Below, in pieces: positions 1 to 11,400 of a stretch of 64,000 bases of DNA. Position 1 is the first letter of the stretch. Each line of letters opens with the position of its first letter. Source of the DNA: Micractinium sp. NFX-FRZ (taxonomy: Eukaryota; Chlorophyta; Trebouxiophyceae; Chlorellales; Chlorellaceae); NCBI GenBank assembly GCA_029339195.1, contig JAPTJF010000184.1:46720-110719 (forward strand). Reading direction: 5' to 3'. A model generated the notes under the pieces. That model worked only from the letters and a program-made list of their open reading frames with translations, was not told the origin of the DNA and did no database searches. Both the position numbers and the translations under genes were made by a program.

Positions 1-130
1 CCTGTATCACGCTTGGGTGCTGCCCCGGTGCCCCTCACCTTGCGCTGATGGGCCTTCCGTGCCTGCCCCATCCGTCTCCTTGCTCTTGTGCAACCAACAC
101 GTGTGCACGACATCAACCGCTGCCCTGCAG

Positions 131-3100
131 GAGGAGGGCATGGAGGATTTGATTGACGACGCGGGGGAGGACGTGGTGAGCGCCTCGGAGATGGTCAAGA
201 TGCGGCAGGAGATGCGGGAGGCTGAGCTGGCGGCGGCGCGCGACAGCGAGCCCAACCCGGAGGAGCTGGAGAAGTACATCAAGGAGCGGTTCGGGGGGCG
301 CAGGTGAGGGGGCAGTGTCAAGAAGTGTGGTAGAATATTTGGACAGGATGCGGGGCTTGCGGGTGAAGGTGAGGGTGGAGGCGCTGGAGGGACGAAAGCA
401 TGTACATGGAGCGGGTTTGGGGGCGCAGGCGAACAGGCAGTAAGGGCGGGGGGCGTTGTGTTGGTTACGGCACCCCGGCTCCTAGTACCTTGCCGCATCT
501 CTTGAATGCACTTGCTGCTGGCTACGAGGGCTGCTGGTCACATTCAGCAGCACTCGCAGCATGCTATTTGCCTGCAGCACTGCCGATGGCCTGGCCGCCC
601 CTCCTGCACCTCCCCTGTGCCTCACCGGGCCGCCTCCCTGCGCCCTCCCGCCCATGCCTCGCCCACCTGCAGCTATGCGCAGCACTATGGTACCGCCGAC
701 GACGAGGTGGAGAACAAGGCGGTGGGGCAGCAGGCGCTGATGCCCACCACCTCGGACCCCAAGCTCTGGGTGGTGCGCTGCGGCGAGGGGCAGGAGCGCG
801 AGGCGGTGGTGTGCCTGCTGCAAAAGTGCTACGACCTGGCAAAGCGAGGCACCCCGCTGCTCATCAAGGCCGTCTTCTGCCAGGACCACCTCAAGGTGCG
901 GTGGGGGGTGGTGGGGCGGGCAGGGTGGGTTGCTGGGGCTGCTGTTGGGGTGCTGGCAGGGTGGGTGAGGGTGTTGTTGGGCTGCTGGCATGAGGGTGGG
1001 CATGGGTGTGGTGGGGGCCAGGCGGGGTGGGTTGCTGGGGTTGTTGTTAGGCTGCTGGCAGGGTGGGCTTGATGATGGTCACAGGTTGGGGAGCTGGGAG
1101 CTGGGGAGGAGGATGGATAGATGGCGTCACGTGGTGGGGGCGTGCATGAGGCGCCGCCTTGTGCGGGGCGCACGTGAAGGGGGCGCTGCTACGCCACCAC
1201 CACACCCCCTGCCGCCTTGCACCCCTCCCCCTGCTGAGCACCACCACACGCGGCCCGTGGGCCCTGCTAGTGCAGGGCTACATCTATGTGGAAGCGCACA
1301 AGGAGGCGCACGTGAAGGAGGCGCTGCGTGGGCTGCGCATGATTTACGGCTCCAAGCCCCCCATGCTGGTGCCGTTGAAGGAGATGGTGGACGCGATCCG
1401 GGTGGTGCGGGGCGCCGAGAAGAACATCGGTGAGAGGAAGAGGTGTTGTGGCCACAACAGTGGGGAGCAAGTGATGGAGCTGGGGGTGGTGGGGTGTGGG
1501 GCTGGAGGGCTGTACCTGAAAGTTGAGGTGGTGGACGCTCTCCAGGGGGTGCAGGGATCATAGCAGAGCACGGGTGAGCATTACGGGAGGAGATGTAGAG
1601 TTACGAAACACACACAACACGGTGTATGCTGCAGGCAGCTGGGGTACCTGCCTCTGATGCCCCTCCCGCCTGGCTTGCATCATCTGCCCACCTTGCTCCC
1701 ACTTCCATCTGCTCCTGCTACCCCTGCTCTCCCCTCTCCACCATCAAGGCTGGCTCCTGAGCATGCATCGAGAAGGGGTGCAGCAAGAAGGGGTCCTCTA
1801 GCCAGCCAGCCACACCCACCCTAACCTTGCCGCTGCCCTGCCCCTGCGGTGCCCCGTGGTCTCCCTGCAGAGGCTGGCTCCTGGGTGCGCATCAAGAACG
1901 GTCTGTACAAGGGGGACCTGGCCAAGGTCATCGACACAGATCCGTCAACACAGGTGGGCGGGCGCGGGGCAACTAGTGTGGGAGCAGGGGGCGCCCGGCT
2001 GCCCTGCCTGCCCTGCCTGCCTACCATGCCTGCACATCTGGGCTGCTGTATTGTGCTTGCCATGCCAGCCGTGCCCCTGCCTATGCCCCTTGGCGCTTCG
2101 CGTCATGCGCAGCGTGGCACCATTGGGGCTATCCCTGCCGTTGACCGGCTCGTTTCCAAGTTCTCCTCTGTCTGATATCCTCTCGTCTGTCGTGGCGCTC
2201 CCCTGCCGTGCAGCGCGGCACCATCAAGGTGGTCCCCCGCATCGACTTTGCCGCCATGGCGGCTCGCAAGCCCGAGGACGCGCGCGCCAACTTTGGGAAG
2301 CAGCCCAAGGTCAAGCCGCCTGCGCGCCCCTTCAACCCCGACGAGGTGGGGCCTTGACGAGATGGAAGATGTGGGGTGGGCGGATGCGGGGTTTGAGGTG
2401 GGGTGGGAGTCACAGCGAGAAGCAGCACCAGGTCCAGCCGGCTTCAGATCAAGCCGCCTTTTCAACCTTCTTGAGATGGTGACCTTTCCTCACCCCATTC
2501 CTACCTAACTGCCATCCCACCTCACCACTCCACCACCACGCCCCTAACCACCCCCTGCAGGCGCGCGCCCACCGGCTGGACGTGGTGCAGCAGCGCGACC
2601 GCTCTACCGGCGACGTGTACCTCATCTTGAACGGCAACAACCGCTTCCTGGAGGGATACCTGGTGAAAACGGTGGCGCTCAAGAGCCTGGACCTGCAGGA
2701 GAGCCTGCCCCCGCTGGATGAGCTGCAGAAGTTCAACGCCGCCAGCCAGTCGGACGAGGGCGGCGTGGGGGGCGCGGGGGGCGGCGACCTGGCAGGGCTG
2801 GTGCAGGTGAGGCGGGGGGAAGCAGCACTATAGGGGTGGAAGAGGTGGGTGTGGTGAGGTGGGTGGGAGATTGCGAGAAAGGGCACGTCAGGGGCGTGCG
2901 GAGGCAGGCCTGCCAGAGGGGCCAAGGGTTGGAGGCGCACGGCAAAGAGCAAAGAACTCGAGAACGGGCACAGAGGGCGCGGGTATTGCTGCTGCACTGC
3001 TGGGCTGCAGGACCCCAAGTGTGGGTGTGTGCTGGCTGCCGCAGACAGCTGAGGTAGCACGCCTTGCCCTGCCCCTGCCCGGCCCGCCGCGGCGTGCGTG

Positions 3101-6100
3101 CAGGCGGAGGCGGGCGCCGACGCGGCCGGCGTCGGCGCTGCTCACAAGTTTGAGAAGGGCGACCGAGTGCTGGTGGCTGACGGTGAGCGAGGGAGGAGGG
3201 AGGCTGGGGAGGGTGTTTGCAAGCTGGACGCAACGAGGGCATCAATGTGTTCGCAGGAGGCGGTGTGTGAGGAAGAGCTGAGAGGGGAGCGGAGGACGCC
3301 GGAGGGAGCTGCACTTTCAGTGGCATCTGAGAGGGAGCACGGGCTGGTGCAATGGCAGGTCCTTCCCATGCCCGCTGCCACGCCCCACGGCATCGACCTC
3401 CTGTCCTCACCTCCACTCCAACCCTGCTATTTCCTGCTCACCCTTGCAGGCGACCTGAAGAACATCAGGGGCCAGGTGCAGCACATCAGCGAGGACGGGG
3501 GCGTGATGGTGCTGCCCCAGGACGCCTCGCTGCCCGGCTTCACAGAGGTCATCCGCTTTGAGCCACGAGAGCTGATCAAGTTCTTCGAGGTGCGCTGTGT
3601 GCCTGGGTGTCCGGCGGGTTTCCTTATGCCGGGCTGGGGGCTGCTGGGTAGTACTTGGATGATGCCGCTCGATGTGGTGGAGTGGGGAGGGTGTGGGGGC
3701 GCAGCAAGGTGAGGCGTGGTGTGGGCTGTGGGAATTGGTCGGGAGGGAGGGCCGTGGTGTGGGCGTGCTCGCGTCTGGGCAGGCGGGCCATGACACAGTA
3801 CGTCCCAGGGCGCCCTCCTGAACGCATGCTCAGTACCACCCGGCTGGCCCATGCCCCCTGGCCCCTGCATGGCAGCAGGCTGCAGCAGAGTTGTGTTTGG
3901 CTCTCTTCCTTCCTGCACCCACCCACGCTCACAACGCCCTCTGCCCCGCCCCTTCTCAACCCAACCACCCCGTGCCGATTCTCTGCAGAGCGGCGAGCAC
4001 GTCAAGGTTGTGCATGGGCAGCACGAGGGGGAGACGGGCATGGTGGTGCGCGTGGAGGGCCCCGTGTGCTACGTCTTCACCGACGGCACGCAGCAGGAGA
4101 TCAAGGTGTTTGCGCGCGACCTCACGCTGGCGGTGGCCACGTCATCGGCGGTGGACTCGTGAGCGCCGCTGCGCTGCTGCTGCTCTCTGCTTGCTTCCTG
4201 CTTGTACCTGTTTCCCTGCACAGGCGTGGGATGGGGATGAGTGTGCAGCTGACACAAGGGCGCCAGCCGGGCAGTGCCGGGGCAGGGCGAATTTGCCTGG
4301 CAGGGCTGGCGGTGGGGCGTGCTGTGCCGCCTTCTTGGCTGCCTGTACTCCTGCCGCATGCCATCTTTGCATATGTGCACGCTCTGCCCTGCGCTCTGCC
4401 CTGCGCACAGCTTCAATGGCTACGCTACGCATGACCTGGCTGTGCTTGGCACACAGAGTGCAACCCATACCACAACATTACGTTACATCACCTGCCTCTG
4501 CCTTGCTGTGCAGGCTGGGCGGCTACGAGATGCACGACCTGGTTGTGCTGGACAATGCCACGGTGGGGGTGGTCATCAATGTGGAGCAGGACGCGCTGAG
4601 GGTGCTCACAAACCAGGTCGGTGGGTGGGCAGAGGAGGAAGGGTGGTGGTTGGGAGGATCTGGGTGGGGTGAAAGAGATGGAGGATTGCACGAGGAGCAG
4701 GCCGGGTGCTGAGGGAGCAGGAGGACGCGGGTGGCTGGGTTGGTTAGCACTTGGCGGGTGAGGGGCAGCACGGAAGGAGCACGGTGCAGGGAGCCACATT
4801 GTACGGCAACTCCTGCCCCACGCCTCCGCCTGCCCCAGCCCGCCAGCAAGGACTTGGACCCCGGTTGTGCTGCCATGCAGGGCCGCCCCGACAAGCCTGA
4901 CATCCGCCTCTGCCGCCTGCCCGACATCAAGCGCAAGATGAACAACCGGCGGGCCTCAGTCAAGGATGGCTGTGAGTGGGGCCGGGCGGGCGGGTTCAGG
5001 GCAGAGGGGTGGATGCTACTGGCCGTTTCTCAGCAGCAGGCCGCAGGGGCTTTGTTGACTGGGCGGGGCATGCCCTGCCCGCCTGACTGCCAAGCGTGTA
5101 ATTCCTCACGTCTCACTTGCTCCCACCCTTCCCCCCGGTCTCCTCTTTACGTGTGTGCCAGCCGGCAACGACGTGGGCGTGAACGATGCGGTTGATGTGG
5201 TGGACGGCCCCCTCAAGGGGCGCAGCGGCGCGGTCAAGTACATCATGCGCGGCTTCCTGTTCATCCAGACGCGGGAGCTGCAGGAGAACGGCGGGTTCAT
5301 ATGCCTGCAGGCGCGGCACACCAAGGTGCGGCGTCCAGCGGTTGTAGGGTGGTTGCGGGGTGGGGCAGATTGGGGTGTACACAGGGCGGGGGCGCAGGGT
5401 GTGCAGCTTACAGTGGGGCGGCGCAGGAGTGCGGGCATTTGGAACCAGGGCCAGGCAGGCTGCCAGGCAGCAGCAAGACAGTGACTGACATGAGCATTTG
5501 CTGCTGCTTTGGGGAGGCTCACCCCTGCCCTGCTCACCAACCGCTCTCTGCCCTGGCCAACGTGCCCAACCTCCCTGCCCTGTTGCACTGCCCTGCAGGT
5601 ACGTGGCGGCAAGACTGCACGGCCAGGCGGCGGCGTGGGCATGACCCCCGGGCGGTCGCCCGCCTATGGCATGCTCGCCTCGCCGCACCCCAGCCGCGGC
5701 ATGCAGCAGAATGTGCTGGCGTCGCCCAGCCGGCAAGGCGGCGCAGGCGGCTACGGCGGCGGCCCGGGCGGCGGCGGCGGCCAGGGCGGCGGCGGCGTCT
5801 ACAGCGGCCGTGTGTCCATGCAGCAGGTGCGGAGGGCTGCAGGGAGGGGTTTGGTTTCCCCAGATTCACGGTCATGGAAGCGCCTGGGTGCCCATGCACT
5901 GACGCCCTGCCTCCCTGCCTCCTGCCACTGTGTCCGCCATCCTTACTCCCGCCTCTGCCCTGCCTGCCTGGCTTGGTCTCCCACCCACACTCGCCTCCTG
6001 CCCTCCCCCTAGCCCTGCCTTCCACTCACCCACCCACACGCTGTGTCCCCACCCGGCCCGCCCGGACGCCTGCCTCAGGTCCGGGCGAGCCGGTCCCAAC

Positions 6101-7900
6101 TGAATCCAATGCGCTGACCATCCCTGCCTTGCCCCCCCTCATCTCTTCAGTATCACGTGCTGGAGGCTAAAGACGGCCGCCATCAAGAGCGAAATCAAGC
6201 TGCGCACCAACCTTATGTTCCTCCCTCCCTGCCCTGTGCCCCCCATCTCTCTGCAGGACAAGATGTTGGAGGGCAAGACGATCACAATCAAGAAGGGGCC
6301 CTTCCGCGGCATGCGCGGCCGCGTGATGTCGGCCACCGCCACCCACGTGCGGCTGGAGCTGGAGGCGCAGATGAAGACGGTGACCGTGGACAGGTGGGTG
6401 GGCGGTAGTGCAGGCTTTCTCTATTTTCATGGCGGCAGGGGTGAGGACGAGCACAGATTGGCATTGGAGCAGGTGGCAGTCGGGAAGGCGATGTTGTTGG
6501 ACTGGTGGGACTGACTTGCTTGTGGTCAAGGCGGACACGGGAAGGGGATGGCAGCTGGCCAGACGGGCCACCCCGTTGGTTTGGGACCTTCCCCCATCTC
6601 ATCCCGCTGCCCTGCCCGCCTGCCCACCTGCCCCACCCTTCACAGGTCCCACCTGGCTCTGGAGGACGGCGGGCGCACAGAGGCGGCCCCCCGCCCCGGC
6701 TACGGCGGCTACCCCTCTGCCCCCACTCCCATGGCGGCGGGCGGGCGCACGCCCATGCACCCCGGCATCACCGCCACGCCCATGCACTACAGCTCCCACG
6801 CCACGCTGCTGCACCCCGGCATGACGCCGGGCAGGGAGGCGCTCACAAAGACGCCGGCGTACGACCCCGCCTGGGCCGCCACGCCCGCACACCCCGGCTT
6901 TGGAGGTGGGGCCCCGGGGCTGGGCGGGGGCGGGGCGGAGGACGTGGCACAGTGTGTGCCGATGCAGCATGAAGCGCATGGCTGGCTGGTTGCCTGACCG
7001 GGGCCCAAGCTGGGGCCCTGGCTGCATGGGGTGTTGAATGTGTTCACTTGCTGGATTGCTTGCCTTGTTTGAACCGCTCGGGTTGCCTGCTCTGACTGCC
7101 TCGCCCTCGCACCATCCACAACACTGCACATGCTCCTTCTGACGCCCGCAGGCGGCGGCGGCTACCCCAACGCCGGCACCCCCGCGTTTGCCGACACCCC
7201 CGGCACCGTCAACCCCTCGCCAGCTGGCATGGGCTACGCTGGGCAGTACATGGCCCCTTCGCCCGCTGGCTACGCCCCCTCCCCTGCCGGCTACGCCCCC
7301 TCGCCCGCCGGCTACGCAGCGGCAGCGGGCACGCCCGCGGTGGCGGGCACCCCCGGCATGTACCCTCCTGCCAGCACACCCGGCATGTATGCTGCGGCGG
7401 GCACGCCAGGGGTGTATGGCAGCGGAGACATGCCGGCGCCCACGCCGGGAGGCGCCGGGCAGTACGGCGCCGGCAGCAGCAGCCGCGGCGTGGACTACTC
7501 GTGCTGGGTGGACGTGGAGGTGATGCTGCCGGGCGGCGAGCGCGGCGCCGTGCGCAGCGTGGAGGGCGCGACCGCCACGGTGGCGGTGGGCCGGGAGGAG
7601 GGCGGCGACGGCGGCGGCGGCGGCACGCAGCGCTGGTCCTACCCGCCCGACGCGCCCACACGCGCTGTGCCGGTGGGGGACATGCAGCTTGTGGCGCCTG
7701 ACCGCAAGGACTCGATCAGGATTGTGGCTGGGGAGCTGGAGGGGCAGTATGGCGAGCTCGTGGGGACAGATGGCGGAGACGGCATTGTGAAGCTGGCAAA
7801 CGACATCAAGATCTACCAGCTTGCCAACATTGGCAGGCTGGCGGTGCAGCCGGCGGCAGGCGGAGCGGGGGCGCCGCCCCCGCCGCCTCCGCCGGCATAG
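131..7900 (+). CDS. SPT5: Transcription elongation factor SPT5 (5' end outside window)
   Basis: Large subunit of the Spt4-Spt5 (DSIF) clamp on elongating RNA polymerase II, in the nucleus. Sixteen exons are visible: 131-303, 673-895, 1276-1429, 1871-1953, 2214-2345, 2561-2806, 3104-3182, 3450-3589, 3989-4158, 4514-4616, 4881-4971, 5162-5325, 5599-5826, 6257-6393, 6646-6905, 7152-7900. They join in frame into 1,043 residues. Order in visible numbering: acidic tail; NGN domain (about 86-180, with DPKLWVV and FCQDHLK); KOW1 (SWVRIKNGLYKGDLAKV); further KOW units with KGDRVLV, GEHVKVVHGQHEGETGMV, DVVDGPLKGRSGAV and ITIKKGPFRGMRGRV; a Gly-rich linker; a CTR of Ala-Gly-Thr-Pro-Gly/Ser-Pro-Ala-Gly-Tyr repeats, which in other eukaryotes is phosphorylated; and a last KOW ending in IKIYQLANIGRL. 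The order and the C-terminal KOW7 match animal and plant Spt5. The start codon and most of the acidic N-terminus lie upstream of base 1; bases 1-130 are intron. Several introns hold decayed exon copies. Confidence 0.95.
917..1068. repeat. GT-rich intronic minisatellite
   Basis: In SPT5 intron 896-1275, a G/T-rich unit of about 48 bp containing gggtgggttgctgggg and gctggcagggtggg occurs near 917-966 and again near 1020-1068, with a degenerate stretch between. No coding content. Confidence 0.6.
1747..1800 (+). other. Decayed copy of the start of SPT5 exon 1871-1953 (KOW1)
   Basis: The sequence begins with aggctggctcctg, identical to the first bases of the real exon 124 bp downstream. It then stays similar (cat-c-a-gaa-gg) before drifting into a stop. 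The copy has no good splice sites of its own and lies inside the intron. Confidence 0.65.
2109..2152 (+). other. Decayed copy of the acceptor and start of SPT5 exon 2214-2345
   Basis: The bases gcagcg-ggcaccat repeat the acceptor and first codons of the exon about 101 bp downstream. Identity over about 44 bp is roughly two thirds by eye. The acceptor AG is kept but the reading frame is degraded. Confidence 0.6.
2419..2480 (+). other. Two decayed copies of the 3' part of SPT5 exon 2214-2345
   Basis: Downstream of the exon end, 2419-2443 resembles the exon segment encoding GKQPKVKPP. Bases 2447-2480 resemble the segment encoding VKPPARPFN followed by the early intron bases ttgacgagatgg. Both sit in intron 2346-2560. 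Confidence 0.5.
4405..4452 (+). other. Decayed copy of the start of SPT5 exon 4514-4616
   Basis: After a cacag acceptor-like sequence, the copy reads FNGYATHDLAVLG where the real exon 103 bp downstream reads LGGYEMHDLVVLD. The shared nucleotide core is ggctacg, gca-gacctgg and tgtgct. It lacks a proper donor. Including it would break the conserved KOW segment, so I treat it as a dead copy. Confidence 0.7.
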
Positions 7901-8427
7901 CCACACCACGTGCGTGCCCGCACGCACGGGGAGCGTATGCGTCCTGTTCCCCCTCTCCCCACGCTTGCTTGCTTTGCTTGCCCGCTTGCCGCTGTGCTCT
8001 TGCCTCCCTTTGCTCCCCTCTCTGCTGTTGAAGCTAGCAACCGTGCGCCTGCGCTCTGCTCGCCTGTGCCTGCGTACGTCATCAATTCTCTGTAAACCAG
8101 GTGCACGTCCTTCCACAGCAGCAACCCTGGCATGGGCGGCTGGTGCTGCTGGCCTGCGTGTGCTCGGCCTCGGTCACTTGGGAGGTGTAGCATTGCGTTC
8201 TGCTTAGCACGGTACTGCTGGAATACCTGCAAGACAGCTGCCATGTGTGAACATTCCTCACGTTCAGCCGGACCGAGAAGTGCCGGAACGTATGCCACCA
8301 AAGCCGCGGCCCGTATGTTCATGCGCGTTTGGCACCTACTTAAACGCATGTTCAAGGCGCAGAACTGAACCCAAGCCCGGGAAGTTGAGCAGCCACCTCG
8401 GCAGTGCCCACCACCCGCCCCACCTTC
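7901..8427. other. Intergenic: SPT5 3' end and promoter side of the vWA gene
   Basis: This 527-bp gap is slightly lower in GC than the exons. It holds the SPT5 poly(A) signal at 8091-8095. I see no convincing TATA box, RNA gene or extra exon. Confidence 0.6.
8091..8095 (+). terminator. TGTAA poly(A) signal of SPT5
   Basis: This is the standard chlorophyte poly(A) signal, 191 bp after the SPT5 stop codon. Confidence 0.65.
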
Positions 8428-11400
8428 ATGCGCACCACACTGCGCCCCCTGGGCGCCCTGCTAAGTTTGTTGGCCCTCGCCCATGCCCGCGTGCTCCTGG
8501 AAGAACAGCGGCAGTGCGACAAGCAGCCGCAGTGGAGCTACCAGGCCTGCTATGCAGCAAGTGAGCGGCCGCCTGTGACGTTGCCTCTGGGCCGCCTTTG
8601 AGGAAACACTGTGGCGTCCCTGCCTAAGACCGCCTGATGCTGCCCAGCCTCAACCAGGGGATAACATCCCCTGCGCTCTGCGACTCTTGTGCCCACCCCC
8701 ATGCATCTCCATCCGCAGCTAGCACATCGCCGCCCCCGGCGGCACCCCCGGTGCAGGCCGCAGAAGGTACGTGCCATTGTGTACGTGTGCCGCACAGCAG
8801 CCTGTCCACCAGCCCGCAACTCCTTCCGGGTCCAGCTGCACATCTCCCAGGCAGTACTCTCCTTGCAGTTCCCGACGCATTGCCAAACCCAACTTTGCTG
8901 TGCCCCCCAAACTGTGTGCCGCAGGCCCTAGCGAGGCCGTCCTGCCCCCGTGCCTTCCCCTGCGCTGGGGCGGCACCCCGCCTCCCGGCACCGAGCTTGA
9001 CAACTGCACCCAGGCCAACCCCTTCCTGGCCAGCGACAGAGATGTGATGCCTCCCCTCGTGATGGCCGCCCAAGGCTCCGCCGTCTCTGGCGGCCGCACC
9101 CTCGGCTTCCGCGCAGGTGAGCTGCCGTGTGGCTGGACAAGCCAGTGGTGGGCAGGGGTGGGAAGCCTTGCGCCTCGCAACCCTCTCAAAGTCGCAGCCA
9201 GTTAAGATCAAGCTCGAGCGGCGCATGTTCAGGGCACGTGTGCAGCAGGCAGGGCTGAAGGTGAGCAGCTGTCCAGACCACCGTGGCGGGGCAGCACACA
9301 CCTGCCGCATGCTTGCGCATCCCTGCAGGTGGCGCGCAAGACGTGGAAAACTTCCGTGAGAACATCAAGCAGGTGGGCGAGGGCAGGCGGCAGCTACGGT
9401 GGCAGTGAGGCAACGGCTGGGGTCGAGGGGCTTGGGGGAACGGGCGGGCACCCCGACACAGCCCGTGCGCTCGTGGGGAAGGCTTTGCCACACCGCCAGC
9501 AGTGCTCATGCTGCTGCGCCCGCCTCTGACCAGCCGCCGTACCAGCATGGTACACCCTGCAGGGTTACCTCCCCATGCCTACTGACCTGACCTACGAGGG
9601 ACTCATCAAAGAGTACTACTTTGACACCAACAGGTGAGGCACGTGAGCCAGTTGTAGCTGCTGCTTATGTTGCGCTTCACGAAGCAGCTGTGGGGTGGGA
9701 GGGGAGCAGGGCCGCCACCTCAGCCGTGGGTGTGCTGCACAGCGCACACTGCCTGCCTCTCTCTGCACCCTTCCCCTGCTCACTGCACACCCACATAAAG
9801 TGCCGGCGGCTGTGCAACCCTCCACCCCCCTGCCTCCCTGTAGCCCAAACATGACTGTGGAGCCCTGCACCCAGCTCTTCTGCCCCAGATACTCCCTGGC
9901 AGCCAGCCCCGACCCCATGCTGCCAACCGCCACGGGCGCCCAGCTGCACAAGGCAGGCGCGGCGCCCGAGAGCGAAATCTACCTTGCTGTAGGCTTGGAT
10001 TCAGGCAAGCCGTGTGGAGACTGGCGGTGTGTGTGTGTGTCCCTGTGTCTACCTGGGCACTGCATCACGCCCAGGCAGGGCTTGCTTATCCTGCCACCTT
10101 GCACTGCTTGCAAGTTGGATAATCCTGCCTGGCACTTGTGGCCTGCTGACACATGAGGCCAGCCACCCCTCTGCCCATGCAGGCATCCAGGAGAGCGACT
10201 TCAAGAGGAAGAGGCTCAACCTGGTCATCGTGCTGGATGTCAGTGGCAGCATGGGTGAGCCGGCCAGTGCGTGCCGGGGCCGCCACCGGGGCAGCGGCTG
10301 CATGCCACAAAAGGCTTTCCAGCCAGCCAGGCAGTTGACCACTGACCTGACCTGCCAGTCCGCTACCACCCTTCCCAAGTCCATGCATGCATGCATGAGA
10401 GCATGCCGCATCCACCAATGTGTGTATGCCCGTGCAGGGGAGAGCTGGTCTTCCTATTACTACGACGACTTGGGGCAGCAGAAGAACTTGACGGAGGCAG
10501 GTGAGGTGGCACCCACACACGCTGTGCCCGCTGCCCTCCCGATCAAGGCAGCACATGAGCTTGCCAGCTGTCGAGCGGATGCGGCCAGACACTCGCCACC
10601 GCCGGCCATGCACCGGGTCTGAAAGCCGTGCTTCCTTCTCTTATCTCCCCTCCCCACCTTCCTGTCCTTCTCAGAGCAAAACTCCACTAAGATAGAGGTG
10701 GCCAAGGAGGTGCTCAAGGTGCGCCCGCCAGGCTGGCACCACAGCTGACCTGGCCGCCCGCCGGTCCCTCCAGACAGTTGACGGACAGACCCATGTGTGC
10801 AAGGCACACGCCTGCGTGCGTGCCTGCACCTGCTACCACACAGACAGTCCCTCAGCTTTCGCCCGCATGGCTCCCACCCATCCAGCATCCTGCCCACGTG
10901 CAGTTCCCGCATGGCTATGCAGCAGGGCATCCTGGGCCAGACAACTGCGTCCATGATGTCAGCATGGCTGCCACAGCGTGCATTCTTTACTCTCGTTCTG
11001 CTCCTGCAGGGCATCCTGGACCAGCTGCACCCAGATGACTACTTCTCCATCGTCCTCTTCTCCGACGGCGGCTGCTCCCCCAAGCGCATGGGGCCTGCAA
11101 GCTGCGCCGACATCCCCTTCCTCAAGAAGCAGGTGAGTTTTTCTCTCTCTCAAAAGGGCGGCTGTTGTGGCATGTACCTTGTCAGGGCGGCCTTGGTGTG
11201 TGTGTGCCTGCCATGCCACGTCAGCGCTGCAGCCTCCCAACTGTGCTGCTGCCCTCTGAAGTGAGAGCGGAAGCGCCCCCAATGCAGATCGACCGGGATG
11301 TTGCTGCCACAAGCGGCACCGCGCTCTCAAAAGGGCTCGACCTGGGTGCGCACGCCTGCCGAGGAAGCATGCACAGCAGGGGCCAGCGGGGTTGGGCAGC

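Noticed and set aside
4405..4452. FNGYATHDLAVLG as a genuine SPT5 exon
   Set aside because: It lacks a donor in phase, and adding it duplicates a KOW segment present once in all Spt5 proteins. The downstream copy matches the family better.
6599..8116. 505-residue open frame on the minus strand
   Set aside because: It lies opposite the last SPT5 exons and is a by-product of high GC. It is rich in Arg/His/Gly shadows of the CTR repeats, with no domain signal.
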